The translations under genes were made by a program, and so were the position numbers. The notes under the pieces were generated by a model. It saw nothing but the letters and a program-made list of their open reading frames with translations. It did no database searches and was not told the origin of the DNA. DNA of 64,000 bases, from the NCBI RefSeq assembly GCF_036906915.1, contig NZ_JBAKHX010000018.1, positions 43,992-107,991 on the forward strand, given 5' to 3'. This DNA is from Phytohabitans sp036906915 (lineage in GTDB: Bacteria > Actinomycetota > Actinomycetes > Mycobacteriales > Micromonosporaceae). How positions within the stretch are numbered: position 1 is the stretch's first letter; the number at the start of each line of letters is the position of its first letter. Shown piece after piece: positions 7,120 to 15,309 of this stretch.

Positions 7120-8067
7120 ATGCGCATCGGCTACTTCCTTTCCTGCGAAGAGTTCACCCCGGCTGAGCTGATCGAACAGGCGCGCGGCGCCGAGGCGGCT
7201 GGCTTCCAGGCGTTGTGGATCTCCGATCACTATCACCCCTGGGTCGACGCGCAGGGGCAGAGCCCGTTCGTGTGGTCGATGATCGGAGCGCTCAGTCAGG
7301 TGACCAGGCTGCCGGTCACCACCGCGGTCACCTGCCCGACCGTGCGCATCCACCCGGCGGTACTGGCCCAGGCGGCGGCCACCAGCGCGGTGCTGCACGA
7401 GGGGCGGTTCGTACTGGGCGTCGGCAGCGGCGAGGCGCTCAACGAGCACATCCTCGGCGACCCGTGGCCCAGCGCCGACGTGCGGCTGGAAATGCTCGAA
7501 GAGGCGGTCGCCGTGATGCGCGAGCTGTGGGAGGGCGGGTTCACGTACCACCGCGGCAAGCACTACACCGTCGAGAACGCCCGCATCTACACCCTGCCCG
7601 ACCGCCCGCCGCCGGTGTACGTCTCCGGGTTCGGGCCGAAGTCCGTCGACCTCGCCGCGCGCATCGGCGACGGTTACGTCAGCACGATGCCCGACGGCGA
7701 CCTCGTGCGGCGGTTCCGGGAGAAGGGCGGCGGCGACAAGCCCACCCAGGCCGGGTTCAAGGCGTGCTTCGCCGACAGCGAGGACGAGGCGGTGCGGATC
7801 GCGTACGAGCGCTGGCCCAACGCCGGCGTCCCCGGTGAGCTGTCGCAGGTGCTGCCGTCGCCGAAGCACTTCGAGCAGGCCAGCCAGCTGGTGCGGCCCG
7901 ACGCTATGCGCGACGCGTTCGTGCTCGGCAACGACCCCGACAGCCACCTGGAGATGATCGGCAAGTACGCCGACGCCGGCTTCGACGAGCTGTACGTCGC
8001 CAACGTCGGCCCGCACTACCAGGGCCTGTTCGACCTGTACGCGAAGCGGGTACTGCCTCGTTTGTAG
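7120..8067 (+). CDS. LLM-class F420-dependent oxidoreductase (G6PDH/TIGR03557-like)
   Basis: 315 residues, a complete bacterial-luciferase-like TIM barrel. Recognisable parts are the N-terminal strand RIGYFLSCEEF, the WISDHYHPWVDAQGQSPFVW segment typical of F420-dependent glucose-6-phosphate-dehydrogenase relatives, VTTAVTCPTVRIHPAVLAQ and FVLGVGSGEALNEHI. These proteins use coenzyme F420 for hydride transfer on sugars or other small molecules; the substrate here cannot be read from sequence. F420 rather than FMN is inferred from the subfamily and the actinobacterial host. Cytoplasmic. Confidence 0.85.
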   Translation: MRIGYFLSCEEFTPAELIEQARGAEAAGFQALWISDHYHPWVDAQGQSPFVWSMIGALSQVTRLPVTTAVTCPTVRIHPAVLAQAAATSAVLHEGRFVLGVGSGEALNEHILGDPWPSADVRLEMLEEAVAVMRELWEGGFTYHRGKHYTVENARIYTLPDRPPPVYVSGFGPKSVDLAARIGDGYVSTMPDGDLVRRFREKGGGDKPTQAGFKACFADSEDEAVRIAYERWPNAGVPGELSQVLPSPKHFEQASQLVRPDAMRDAFVLGNDPDSHLEMIGKYADAGFDELYVANVGPHYQGLFDLYAKRVLPRL

Positions 8068-8097
8068 CTTGCGCCGCCAGGGCAAGATGGCGGGGCC

Positions 8098-9732
8098 ATG
8101 AGACTGCTGCCGCTGCTGAACGCCCGCCGCCTTCGCCGGGCCGCCCGTAATCACTTCGGCTGGCGGCGGTTGCGCCCCGGCCAGATCGACGCCATGAAGG
8201 CGGTCCTCAACCGCCGCGATGTCCTTGTCGTCCTACCCACCGGTGGCGGCAAGTCCGCCGTGTACCAGGTGCCGGCCACCGTCCTGCCCGGACCGACGGT
8301 GGTGATCTCGCCGCTGCTGGCGCTCCAGCAGGACCAGATCGCCGCGCTCAACGAACGTGACAAGCCCGAGCTGCGCGCCGTGCGGATCAGCTCCGCCGAG
8401 TCACCGACCCAGCAGGCCGCGGCTCTGGAAGCGGTACGCCGGGGTGAGGCACGGTTTCTGTTCATCACACCCGAGCAGCTCAGCAACCCCGACCGGCTCG
8501 CCGACGTACGCATGCTGCGCCCCGCCCTGGTCGCCGTCGACGAGGCGCACTGCATCTCCGCCTGGGGCAACGACTTCCGCCCCGACTACCTGGCGCTCGG
8601 CCACCTCATCCGCGGCCTGGGCCGGCCGCCGATCGCCGCGCTCACCGCCACCGCCTCCCCACCGGTGCGCGACGACATCATCGGCCACCTCGGGCTGCGA
8701 CGCCCGCGCGTAATCGTGTCCGGGCTCGACCGCCACAACCTCTTCCTCGAGGTCGCTCACTGCCCGACCGAGGACTACCGGTGGCGCCGGCTGGTCGCGC
8801 TCCTGCGCGAGGGTGAGCGGCCAGGCATCGTGTACGTGCCGACCCGCCGCGCCGCCGAGGAGCTGTGCGAACGGCTCACCGCCGCCGGCTTCCCCGCGCA
8901 GGCGTACCACGGCGGGATGTCGGCCGGCCCGCGCGAGCGGCGGCACAACGACTTCCTCGACAACCGGGTGCCGCTGATGGTGGCGACCTCGGCGTTCGGG
9001 ATGGGCATCGACAAGCCCGACATCCGCTGGGTGGCGCACATGGCGCTGCCCGACTCGCCCGACAGCTACTTCCAGGAGATCGGTCGCGCCGGTCGGGACG
9101 GCGCACCGGCGCGGGCGCTGCTGCTGTGGCGGGCCGAAGACGTGGGCCTCCAGCGGTTCTTCACCGGCGGCGCCCCCGACGAGACCGAACTGCGCGACCT
9201 GGCCGCCGTCCTGCGCACCGGAGACCCGCTCAGCCGCACCGCCCTGCGCGACCGCACCGGCCTCAGCCCGCGCAAGGTCGGCCGGCTGCTCAGCCTGCTG
9301 GAACAGGTCGACGCGGCGGTCACGCTCGGCAACAACAAGGTCACCGCGCCGCCCTACGCGCCGGCTCCGGCCGAGGCGGCGCGCGCGGCACTCGCCGAGG
9401 CCGAGCGCCAGCAGACGGTACAGCGCTCGCGCACCGACATGATGCGTGCTTTCGCGGAGAGCCGGTCCTGCCGGGGGCAGGCTCTGCTCACGTACTTCGG
9501 CGAGCACATGGCGAGGCAGTGCGGGCACTGCGACAACTGCGCGGCCGGCACCTCCACAGCGGCGGCGAAGACCGCCGGACCGTTCCCCCTTCACAGCACC
9601 GTGCGACACGCCGACTGGGGCACCGGAATGGTGATGGGCTACGAGGCGGACCGGATGACGGTGCTGTTCGACGACGTAGGGTATAAGACCTTGTCGGTGC
9701 CGGTGGTCCGGGAGCAAGGACTGCTGACATGA
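8098..9732 (+). CDS. recQ: RecQ-family ATP-dependent DNA helicase
   Basis: 544 residues. Helicase motifs run in order: Walker A PTGGGKS (47-53), DEAH box 148-151, TATAS in motif III, FGMGIDKPDIR in motif V, and QEIGRAGRDG (326-335) in motif VI. The RecQ zinc site is complete: Cys458, Cys475, Cys478 and Cys481 (C-x16-C-x2-C-x2-C), followed by a short linker. Instead of an HRDC domain the protein ends with a small domain from about 497 (STVRHADWGTGMVMGYEADR) resembling the DUF3553 beta-barrel seen in some actinobacterial RecQ proteins. It should unwind DNA 3' to 5' during recombination or fork repair. Confidence 0.92.
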   Translation: MRLLPLLNARRLRRAARNHFGWRRLRPGQIDAMKAVLNRRDVLVVLPTGGGKSAVYQVPATVLPGPTVVISPLLALQQDQIAALNERDKPELRAVRISSAESPTQQAAALEAVRRGEARFLFITPEQLSNPDRLADVRMLRPALVAVDEAHCISAWGNDFRPDYLALGHLIRGLGRPPIAALTATASPPVRDDIIGHLGLRRPRVIVSGLDRHNLFLEVAHCPTEDYRWRRLVALLREGERPGIVYVPTRRAAEELCERLTAAGFPAQAYHGGMSAGPRERRHNDFLDNRVPLMVATSAFGMGIDKPDIRWVAHMALPDSPDSYFQEIGRAGRDGAPARALLLWRAEDVGLQRFFTGGAPDETELRDLAAVLRTGDPLSRTALRDRTGLSPRKVGRLLSLLEQVDAAVTLGNNKVTAPPYAPAPAEAARAALAEAERQQTVQRSRTDMMRAFAESRSCRGQALLTYFGEHMARQCGHCDNCAAGTSTAAAKTAGPFPLHSTVRHADWGTGMVMGYEADRMTVLFDDVGYKTLSVPVVREQGLLT

Positions 9733-9754
9733 CTCATTGGAGAGGGGCGCGCAC

Positions 9755-10258
9755 GTGACGGAGCAGCCGGTGTACACGAGGCTGGGTTTCACTGACGAGG
9801 AGTGGGGCCTGCTGGTCGGCCTACCACAGTCGGTGCTGACCGCGGCCAGCGCGGCCGAGCCGGACGGTGCGAAGCGCACCCACCAGGAGAACGCCGCCGG
9901 CCTGGAGGCGATCGCGGAGGGTCGGGACGACGCGGACCCGCTGGTCGCGGCCGTGGCTCAGGAGTTCGTCAACCGCGTCGGCGACCCGGAGTTGGGCGAG
10001 GAGCTCCCGTCCATCCAGCCCGCCGACCCGGAGGCCTACATCGCCGACGTTCTCGGCCGGGCCGCCGAGGCCGCGAAGCTGCTGGCCGCGAAGGTCGACG
10101 AGGGCGCGGCCGGCGCCTACAAGCACTGGCTGGTGACGATCGCCGAGCAGGTGGTGACCGCGGCTCCCAGCGGCGGCATCCTGGGCATCGGTGGCGACGT
10201 GGTGACCGACCCCGAACGCAAGTTCCGCGACCGCCTAGCCCACGTCCTAACCGACTAA
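9755..10258 (+). CDS. Hypothetical helical protein
   Basis: 167 residues from GTG. The GGAGAGGGG ribosome site at 9739-9747 lies 7 bases before this codon and so decides it over an in-frame TTG at 9737. The protein is acidic, alanine-rich and mainly helical (AEAAKLLAAKVDEGAAGAYKHWLVTIAEQVV), with a conserved-looking GGILGIGGDVVTDPE loop near the end. No signal or membrane segment and no recognised catalytic motif. It follows recQ by 22 bases and may be co-transcribed. Function unknown. Confidence 0.75.
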   Translation: MTEQPVYTRLGFTDEEWGLLVGLPQSVLTAASAAEPDGAKRTHQENAAGLEAIAEGRDDADPLVAAVAQEFVNRVGDPELGEELPSIQPADPEAYIADVLGRAAEAAKLLAAKVDEGAAGAYKHWLVTIAEQVVTAAPSGGILGIGGDVVTDPERKFRDRLAHVLTD

Positions 10259-10293
10259 CCGCGCCGCCGCGCCTACCCCTCCCCTCTTTCCGT

Positions 10294-10369
10294 CGATCAA
10301 GGGCAAACGCACGTGGTTCGATCTCTTTTCCACGTGCGTTCGCCCTTGATCGATGCAAACGCCCTTGAT
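10294..10369. repeat. Intergenic palindrome, copy 3
   Basis: Arms 10295-10316 and 10330-10351 (22 bases, one mismatch) flank TTCGATCTCTTTT. A third half-site, GCAAACGCCCTTGATC, follows at 10354-10369. The arms match the palindromes near 0.75 and 1.08 kb almost base for base. It lies between the hypothetical gene and the F420-type oxidase gene and could end transcription of the former. Confidence 0.85.
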
Positions 10370-10404
10370 CGCCGCACCAGGGCCGGGCGGTACCGTAGCG
10401 CACG

Positions 10405-10779
10405 ATGATGACCAGCGAAGACTTCCGGCAGTTCTGGCGGGAGCGGCATCTGTGCACGCTCACCACCCTGCGCCGCGACGGCTCCCCGCACGTCGTGCCC
10501 GTCGGCGTGACCCTCGACCCGGATGCGGGCGTGGCCCGGGTCATCACCTCCGGCTCGTCGCGCAAGGCGCGCAACGCCGCCGCCACCGGCCGCGTGGCCG
10601 TGTGCCAGGTCGACGGCCGTCGTTGGTCCACGTTGGAGGGTCAGGCCACGGTCCGCGCGGACCCGGAGGCCGTCGCCGAGGCCGAGCGCCGCTACGCCGA
10701 GCGGTACCGTACCCCGCGCGCCAACCCCGAGCGCGTGGTCATCGAGATCACGGTGACTCGGGTACTGGGCAATGTCTGA
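10405..10779 (+). CDS. PPOX-class F420-dependent oxidoreductase (Rv1155-like)
   Basis: 124 residues. A split beta-barrel of the pyridoxamine-5'-phosphate-oxidase fold: LCTLTTLRRDGSPHVVPVGV, then SRKARNAAATGRVAVCQVDG and a WSTLEGQATV strand. This matches the short Rv1155-type proteins that bind F420 rather than FMN. The substrate is unknown. The last 8 bases overlap the start of cobL, so the gene heads the cobLM transcript and may be translationally coupled, although no role in cobalamin synthesis is established. Confidence 0.82.
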   Translation: MMTSEDFRQFWRERHLCTLTTLRRDGSPHVVPVGVTLDPDAGVARVITSGSSRKARNAAATGRVAVCQVDGRRWSTLEGQATVRADPEAVAEAERRYAERYRTPRANPERVVIEITVTRVLGNV

Positions 10780-11965
10780 CGTCATCGTCGTCGGCATCGG
10801 CGCCGACGGCTGGGCCGGCCTGCCCGAGCCCGCTCGTGAGGCGGCCCGCGCGGCGGAGGTGCTGCTCGGCAGCCGCCGCCAGCTCGACCTGCTGCCCGAC
10901 GAGGTCAAGGCCGACCGCGTGCCGTGGCCGTCGCCGCTGCTGGCCGCCCTGCTCGGGCTGCTCGACGCGCACCGCGACCGGCGGGTGTGCGTCCTGGCGA
11001 GCGGCGACCCGATGTTCCACGGCATCGGGTCCACTGTGGTCAAGCTGCTCGGCGCGGAGCGGGTCACCGTGCTGCCCCACCCCTCATCGGCGTCGCTCGC
11101 CTGCGCCCGCCTCGGCTGGCCCCTGGACGGCGTCGAGGTCATCAGCGCGGTCGGCCGCCCGGTCAGCCTGCTGCACCCCGTGCTCCACCCCGACCACCGG
11201 GTGCTGGTGCTGAGCGCCGACGGCGCCACCCCCGCCGCGGTCGCCGCACTGCTGGACGCGCGCGGGTACGGCGACAGCGAACTGACCGTGCTGGAACAGC
11301 TCGGCGGCCCGCGTGAACGCGTCGTCGCCGGCCTCGCCCGCGACCACTGGCCCGTCGCCGACCCGCTCAACGTGGTCGCCGTGCACTGCCGCGGCACCGC
11401 CGTCATGGCCACCGTGCCCGGGCTGCCCGACGACGTGTACGCCCACGACGGGCAGCTCACCAAGCGCGAGGTGCGCGCCGTCACGCTCGCCCGCCTGCAA
11501 CCGGTGCCCGGGCAGCTGCTCTGGGATGTCGGTGCGGGCGCCGGCAGCATCGCCATCGAATGGTCGCGCGCACACCGCGCGTGCCGGGCGGTCGCCGTCG
11601 AGGCCGACCGGGAACGCGCGTCACGCATCGGTGCCAACGCACAGGCGTTGGGCGTACCATATCTGTCTGTTGTGGAGGGTCGTGCGCCCGCGGCCCTCGA
11701 CGGCCTCGACCCGCCCGATGCGGTGTTCGTCGGCGGCGGGGTGACCGCACCCGGCATGCTGGAGGCGTGCTGGGCCGCGTTGCGGCCCGGCGGGCGCCTG
11801 GTCGTCAACGCGGTGACGCTGGAGTCCGAGCGCCTGGTCGCCGAGTGGCACGACCGGATGGGCGGCGACCTGACCCGGATCGCGGTCCAGCGTGCGGCGC
11901 CGATCGGCGGCTTCACCGGCTGGCGCCCGCTGCACCCGGTGACACAGTGGACGGTGGTGAAATGA
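10772..11965 (+). CDS. cobL: Precorrin-6Y C5,15-methyltransferase (decarboxylating), CbiE-CbiT fusion
   Basis: 397 residues. An N-terminal CbiE-type tetrapyrrole methylase (about 1-205, with VIVVGIGADGW and VLASGDPMFHGIGSTVVKLL) is fused to a C-terminal CbiT-type methyltransferase whose SAM loop is WDVGAGAGSIAIEW (about 250-263). The fused enzyme methylates precorrin-6B at C5 and C15 and removes the C12 acetate carboxyl, giving precorrin-8X. Its product is the substrate of CobH, encoded 6 kb downstream. The stop overlaps the cobM start (ATGA). Confidence 0.95.
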   Translation: MSDVIVVGIGADGWAGLPEPAREAARAAEVLLGSRRQLDLLPDEVKADRVPWPSPLLAALLGLLDAHRDRRVCVLASGDPMFHGIGSTVVKLLGAERVTVLPHPSSASLACARLGWPLDGVEVISAVGRPVSLLHPVLHPDHRVLVLSADGATPAAVAALLDARGYGDSELTVLEQLGGPRERVVAGLARDHWPVADPLNVVAVHCRGTAVMATVPGLPDDVYAHDGQLTKREVRAVTLARLQPVPGQLLWDVGAGAGSIAIEWSRAHRACRAVAVEADRERASRIGANAQALGVPYLSVVEGRAPAALDGLDPPDAVFVGGGVTAPGMLEACWAALRPGGRLVVNAVTLESERLVAEWHDRMGGDLTRIAVQRAAPIGGFTGWRPLHPVTQWTVVK

Positions 11966-12702
11966 CAGTCCACTTCATCGGTGCGGGCCCCGGCGCCGCC
12001 GACCTGATCACCGTCCGGGGGCGCAACCTCATCGCGCGCAGCCCGGTCTGCCTGTACGCGGGCAGCCTCGTGCCGGTGGAGCTGCTGGCGTACTGCCCGT
12101 CCGGTGCGCGCGCAGTAGACACGGCACGGCTGACGCTCGACGAGATCGTGGCGGAGATGGTGGCCGCGCACGCCGCCGGGCACGACGTGGCGCGGCTGCA
12201 TTCCGGCGACCCGTCGGTGTTCAGCGCGATGGCCGAACAGATGCGGCGGCTCGACGCGGCTGGTGTCCCGTACGCCGTGACCCCGGGTGTGCCCGCGTTC
12301 GCCGCGGCGGCGGCCACGCTCGGCCGCGAGCTGACTGTGCCCACAGTCGGCCAGACCGTCATCCTGACCCGGATATCAGGCGGCGCGACCCCGATGCCCC
12401 CGGGCGAAGACCTGGCGACGCTGGCGGCCAGCCGGTCGACCGTGGTGCTCCACCTGGCGGTCCAGCGCATCGACGAGGTGGTGAACCAGTTGCTGCCGCA
12501 CTACGGCGCGGACTGCCCCGCGGCCGTGGTCGCGTGCGCCAGCCGCCCCGACGAAGTGGTCCTGCGCGGCACCCTGTCCGACATAGCGGATCTGGTCAAG
12601 GCGGCTGGCATAGTGCGAACGGCGGTCATCGTCGTAGGCCGCGTCCTGTCCGCCGAAGCGTTCCCCGACAGCCACCTCTACTCCGCGCAACGCTCCCGCT
12701 AA
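11962..12702 (+). CDS. cobM: Precorrin-4 C11-methyltransferase
   Basis: 246 residues, the single-domain tetrapyrrole methylase layout: VHFIGAGPGAADLITVRG at the start, RLHSGDPSVFSAMAEQM (the second family signature) near 80, and VTPGVPAFAAAAATLG near 110. CobM adds the C11 methyl on the way to precorrin-5. The start is set by the ATGA overlap with cobL. Its stop overlaps that of cbiD on the other strand, so transcription from the two sides converges here. Confidence 0.94.
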   Translation: MTVHFIGAGPGAADLITVRGRNLIARSPVCLYAGSLVPVELLAYCPSGARAVDTARLTLDEIVAEMVAAHAAGHDVARLHSGDPSVFSAMAEQMRRLDAAGVPYAVTPGVPAFAAAAATLGRELTVPTVGQTVILTRISGGATPMPPGEDLATLAASRSTVVLHLAVQRIDEVVNQLLPHYGADCPAAVVACASRPDEVVLRGTLSDIADLVKAAGIVRTAVIVVGRVLSAEAFPDSHLYSAQRSR

Positions 12703-13781
12703 CCTCCCGGCCGCGCCGTGCCCACGACTCGGCCGGCGCGATCTATGACCACCACGTCGACCGCTACGGGGGCCTCGCGGAGGACGGACGCGGCGGTTTC
12801 GCGGGCGCCGGCGGCGACCGCGTCGCCGAGCGGGACGCCGGCCGCCTCGCAGTGCTGGAGGGCTTCGAGCGCGGTGTTCGACGCGACCACCCGCTCGGCC
12901 AGCTCGTCGTCGCCCCCGGCGGCGCGCGCGAGCGCGGCCAGGCTGCGCAGGTCCACTTGGGACCGTCCGGAGTGGAGATCGAGGTGGCCGTCGGCGAGCT
13001 TGGCGAGCTTGCCGATCCCGCCGGCTATGGTGAGCCGAGGCACCGGGTGGCGGCGCAGATATTTGAGCACGGCGCCGGCGAAGTCGCCCATGTCGAGCAG
13101 CGCGTCCTCGGGCAGGCCGTACAGTTCGGCGGCGACCCGCTCGGACGTGCTGCCGGTGCAGCCGGCGACATGCTGGTGGCCGGCGGCGCGGGCGACGTCG
13201 ATGCCGCGGCGGATGCTGTCGATCCAGGCGGCGCACGAGTAAGGCACCACGATCCCCGTGGTGCCGAGGATGGACAGGCCGCCGAGGATGCCGAGACGCG
13301 GGTTCCAGGTGCGCGCGGCCAGCTCCTCGCCGCCGTCGACGGAGATCTCGACGACCACGTCTGCGGTGCCGCCGTGCTGTGCGGCCACCTCGGCGACCAC
13401 GTCCCGCATCATCTGGCGCGGCACCGGGTTGATGGCCGGCTCGCCGGCCGGAAGCGGCAGGCCCGCCTTGGTGATCGTGCCCACCCCCGGGCCGGCACGA
13501 AAGACCACTCCCTCCCCCGACCGGGCCGGGCGGACAGTGGCGCGGACCAGAGCGCCGTGGGTGACGTCAGGGTCATCACCGGCATCCTTGACGACACCCG
13601 CTGTAGCCGAGTCGTCACTCAAGTGCTCCACGGCGAGCGCGAACGCCGGCCGCTGACCCTTGGGCAGCGCAATCTCCACCGGGTCTGGGAAGGCGCCGGT
13701 GAGCAGCGCGGTGTACGCGGCCTTGGTCGCCGCGGTCGCGCACGCTCCGGTGGTCCAGCCGTACCGCAAAGTCACGGTCAC
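12699..13781 (-). CDS. cbiD: Cobalt-precorrin-5B C1-methyltransferase, CbiD type
   Basis: 360 residues from GTG at 13781, the codon giving MTVTLRYGWTTGACATAATK, the usual CbiD N-terminus (YGWTTGACATAA). A second GTG two codons later is also possible. Further family features are GIVVPYSCAAWIDSIRRGID and TGSTSERVAAELYGLPEDAL. CbiD methylates C1 during ring contraction in the anaerobic route, replacing CobF of the aerobic route; here it stands beside the aerobic CobG (see findings). The convergent neighbour cobM overlaps its stop, and the divergent beta-propeller gene begins 52 bases upstream. Confidence 0.92.
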   Translation of the reverse strand: MTVTLRYGWTTGACATAATKAAYTALLTGAFPDPVEIALPKGQRPAFALAVEHLSDDSATAGVVKDAGDDPDVTHGALVRATVRPARSGEGVVFRAGPGVGTITKAGLPLPAGEPAINPVPRQMMRDVVAEVAAQHGGTADVVVEISVDGGEELAARTWNPRLGILGGLSILGTTGIVVPYSCAAWIDSIRRGIDVARAAGHQHVAGCTGSTSERVAAELYGLPEDALLDMGDFAGAVLKYLRRHPVPRLTIAGGIGKLAKLADGHLDLHSGRSQVDLRSLAALARAAGGDDELAERVVASNTALEALQHCEAAGVPLGDAVAAGARETAASVLREAPVAVDVVVIDRAGRVVGTARPGG

Positions 13782-13833
13782 AGGATGCCCCACACCCTTT
13801 CGCCACTCGCCCGCAACCTGCACACTTGTGCCA

Positions 13834-15309
13834 GTGAAGAGACGGTTCGCGATGGTCTTGGTACTGAGCGTGGCGGCGTGCGGTTCGGAGCCGGCGCAGC
13901 CGAAGTTCGTGCAGGGCACGTCCGGGTCGACAGCGCCCGCGACGGCACCGGCCACGGGAGCCGCCGCCTTCGAGGGCTGGTCCGACCCCGCCGGAGTCGG
14001 CAAGCCGTACGGCGAGAAGGTGACCGGGCTGCTCACGTTCCGTGGCAACCCGACCCGCACCTACTACGGCACCGGTCCGGTGTCGCGCACAACGCCGGAG
14101 AAACGGTGGCAGTTCCCCCGCAGCGGCGGCCTGTGCGCGAAGTCGACGGACGGCAAGGGCGAACGGGTCTGGTGCGGCTCGGGCTGGACCGGTCAGCCGG
14201 CCGTCTTCGAGCGCGACAACCGCACGTGGGTGGTTTTCGGCGCGTACGACAAGGCGATCCACTTCCTGGACGCGGCGACCGGTGAGCGCATCCTTCCCGA
14301 CTTCCCCACCGGCGACATCATCAAGGGCTCGGTGACGGTGGATCCGGACGGCTTCCCGCTGGTGTATTCCGGGTCGCGCGACAACAACTACCGGGTCATC
14401 GCGATCGACCGGGGCAAGCCGACGGAGCTGTGGAAGCTGCCGGCGACGGCGGTGTCGCCGACGATGTGGAACAACGACTGGGACAGCACCGGGCTCATCA
14501 TCGACGACTACCTGTTCGAGGGCGGGGAAAACAGCCAGTTCCACATCGTGAAGCTGAACCGGAAGTACGGCAAGGACGGCAAGGTGACCGTCTCGCCGAA
14601 GATTGTCTTCAACGCGCCGGGCTGGGATTCGCAGCTGCTCAAGGACGTCGGCGACCAGAACGTCTCCATCGAGACCTCGGTGGCGATCCACGGAAACACC
14701 GTGTACTTCAGCAACTCGGGTGGGCTGGTGCAGGGCTGGGACATCAGCGGCCTGAAGGACGGGAAGAAGCCGAAGCGGGTGTTTCGCTTCTGGACCGGTG
14801 ACGACACCGACGCCACGATCGTGGTGGACGAGAAGGGTTCGCTCTACGTCGGTTCGGAGTACGAGCGGGGCACCGCGCGCTCGAAGAAGGTCGGCCAGAT
14901 GATGAAGCTGGACCCGACGAAGAAGGATCCGCTGGTGTGGAAGGTGGACGATCAGAAGGGCAACCCGGCGGGCATCTGGGGTACGCCGGCGCTGCACAAG
15001 GACATCGTCATCTTCGACACGAACGGCGGTGAGGTGCTCGGCATCGGCCGCGACGACGGCGCTGTGCGGTGGCGATTCGAGCTGCCGGGGCCGACCTGGC
15101 AGTCCCCGGTGGTCGTCGACGACGTGCTCCTGATCGGCGACTGCAAGGGCGACATGCACGCGTACGACGTCAGCGACACCACCGCCGCGCCGAAGAAGCT
15201 GTGGACGGTGAACATCGGCGGCTGCGTCGAGTCCACGCCGGCGGTGTGGAAGGGCAACCTCTACTTCGGCACCCGCGCGGGCGCGTTCCACTCCATCGGC
15301 GTCAAGTGA
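13834..15309 (+). CDS. PQQ-type beta-propeller lipoprotein
   Basis: 491 residues from GTG. MKRRFAMVLVLSVAAC is a short lipoprotein signal ending in the lipobox SVAAC, so the protein is anchored on the outer face of the membrane. The rest is a beta-propeller of repeated blades with motifs such as VHFLDAATGERILPDF, PLVYSGSRDNNYRVIAIDRG and YVGSEYERG, similar to PQQ/pyrrolo-quinoline-quinone-like repeats but without evidence that it binds that cofactor. The stop codon overlaps the cobK GTG, placing it in a cobalamin transcript. A role in corrinoid or cobalt capture is conceivable but unproven. Confidence 0.82.
   Translation: MKRRFAMVLVLSVAACGSEPAQPKFVQGTSGSTAPATAPATGAAAFEGWSDPAGVGKPYGEKVTGLLTFRGNPTRTYYGTGPVSRTTPEKRWQFPRSGGLCAKSTDGKGERVWCGSGWTGQPAVFERDNRTWVVFGAYDKAIHFLDAATGERILPDFPTGDIIKGSVTVDPDGFPLVYSGSRDNNYRVIAIDRGKPTELWKLPATAVSPTMWNNDWDSTGLIIDDYLFEGGENSQFHIVKLNRKYGKDGKVTVSPKIVFNAPGWDSQLLKDVGDQNVSIETSVAIHGNTVYFSNSGGLVQGWDISGLKDGKKPKRVFRFWTGDDTDATIVVDEKGSLYVGSEYERGTARSKKVGQMMKLDPTKKDPLVWKVDDQKGNPAGIWGTPALHKDIVIFDTNGGEVLGIGRDDGAVRWRFELPGPTWQSPVVVDDVLLIGDCKGDMHAYDVSDTTAAPKKLWTVNIGGCVESTPAVWKGNLYFGTRAGAFHSIGVK

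Noticed and set aside
9737..9755. TTG start for the gene after recQ
   Set aside because: The ribosome site GGAGAGGGG lies just downstream of the TTG and correctly spaced for the GTG at 9755.
12534..14285. 583-codon plus-strand frame over cbiD
   Set aside because: It lies antisense to cbiD, has no domain and no ribosome site; codon bias follows cbiD on the other strand.
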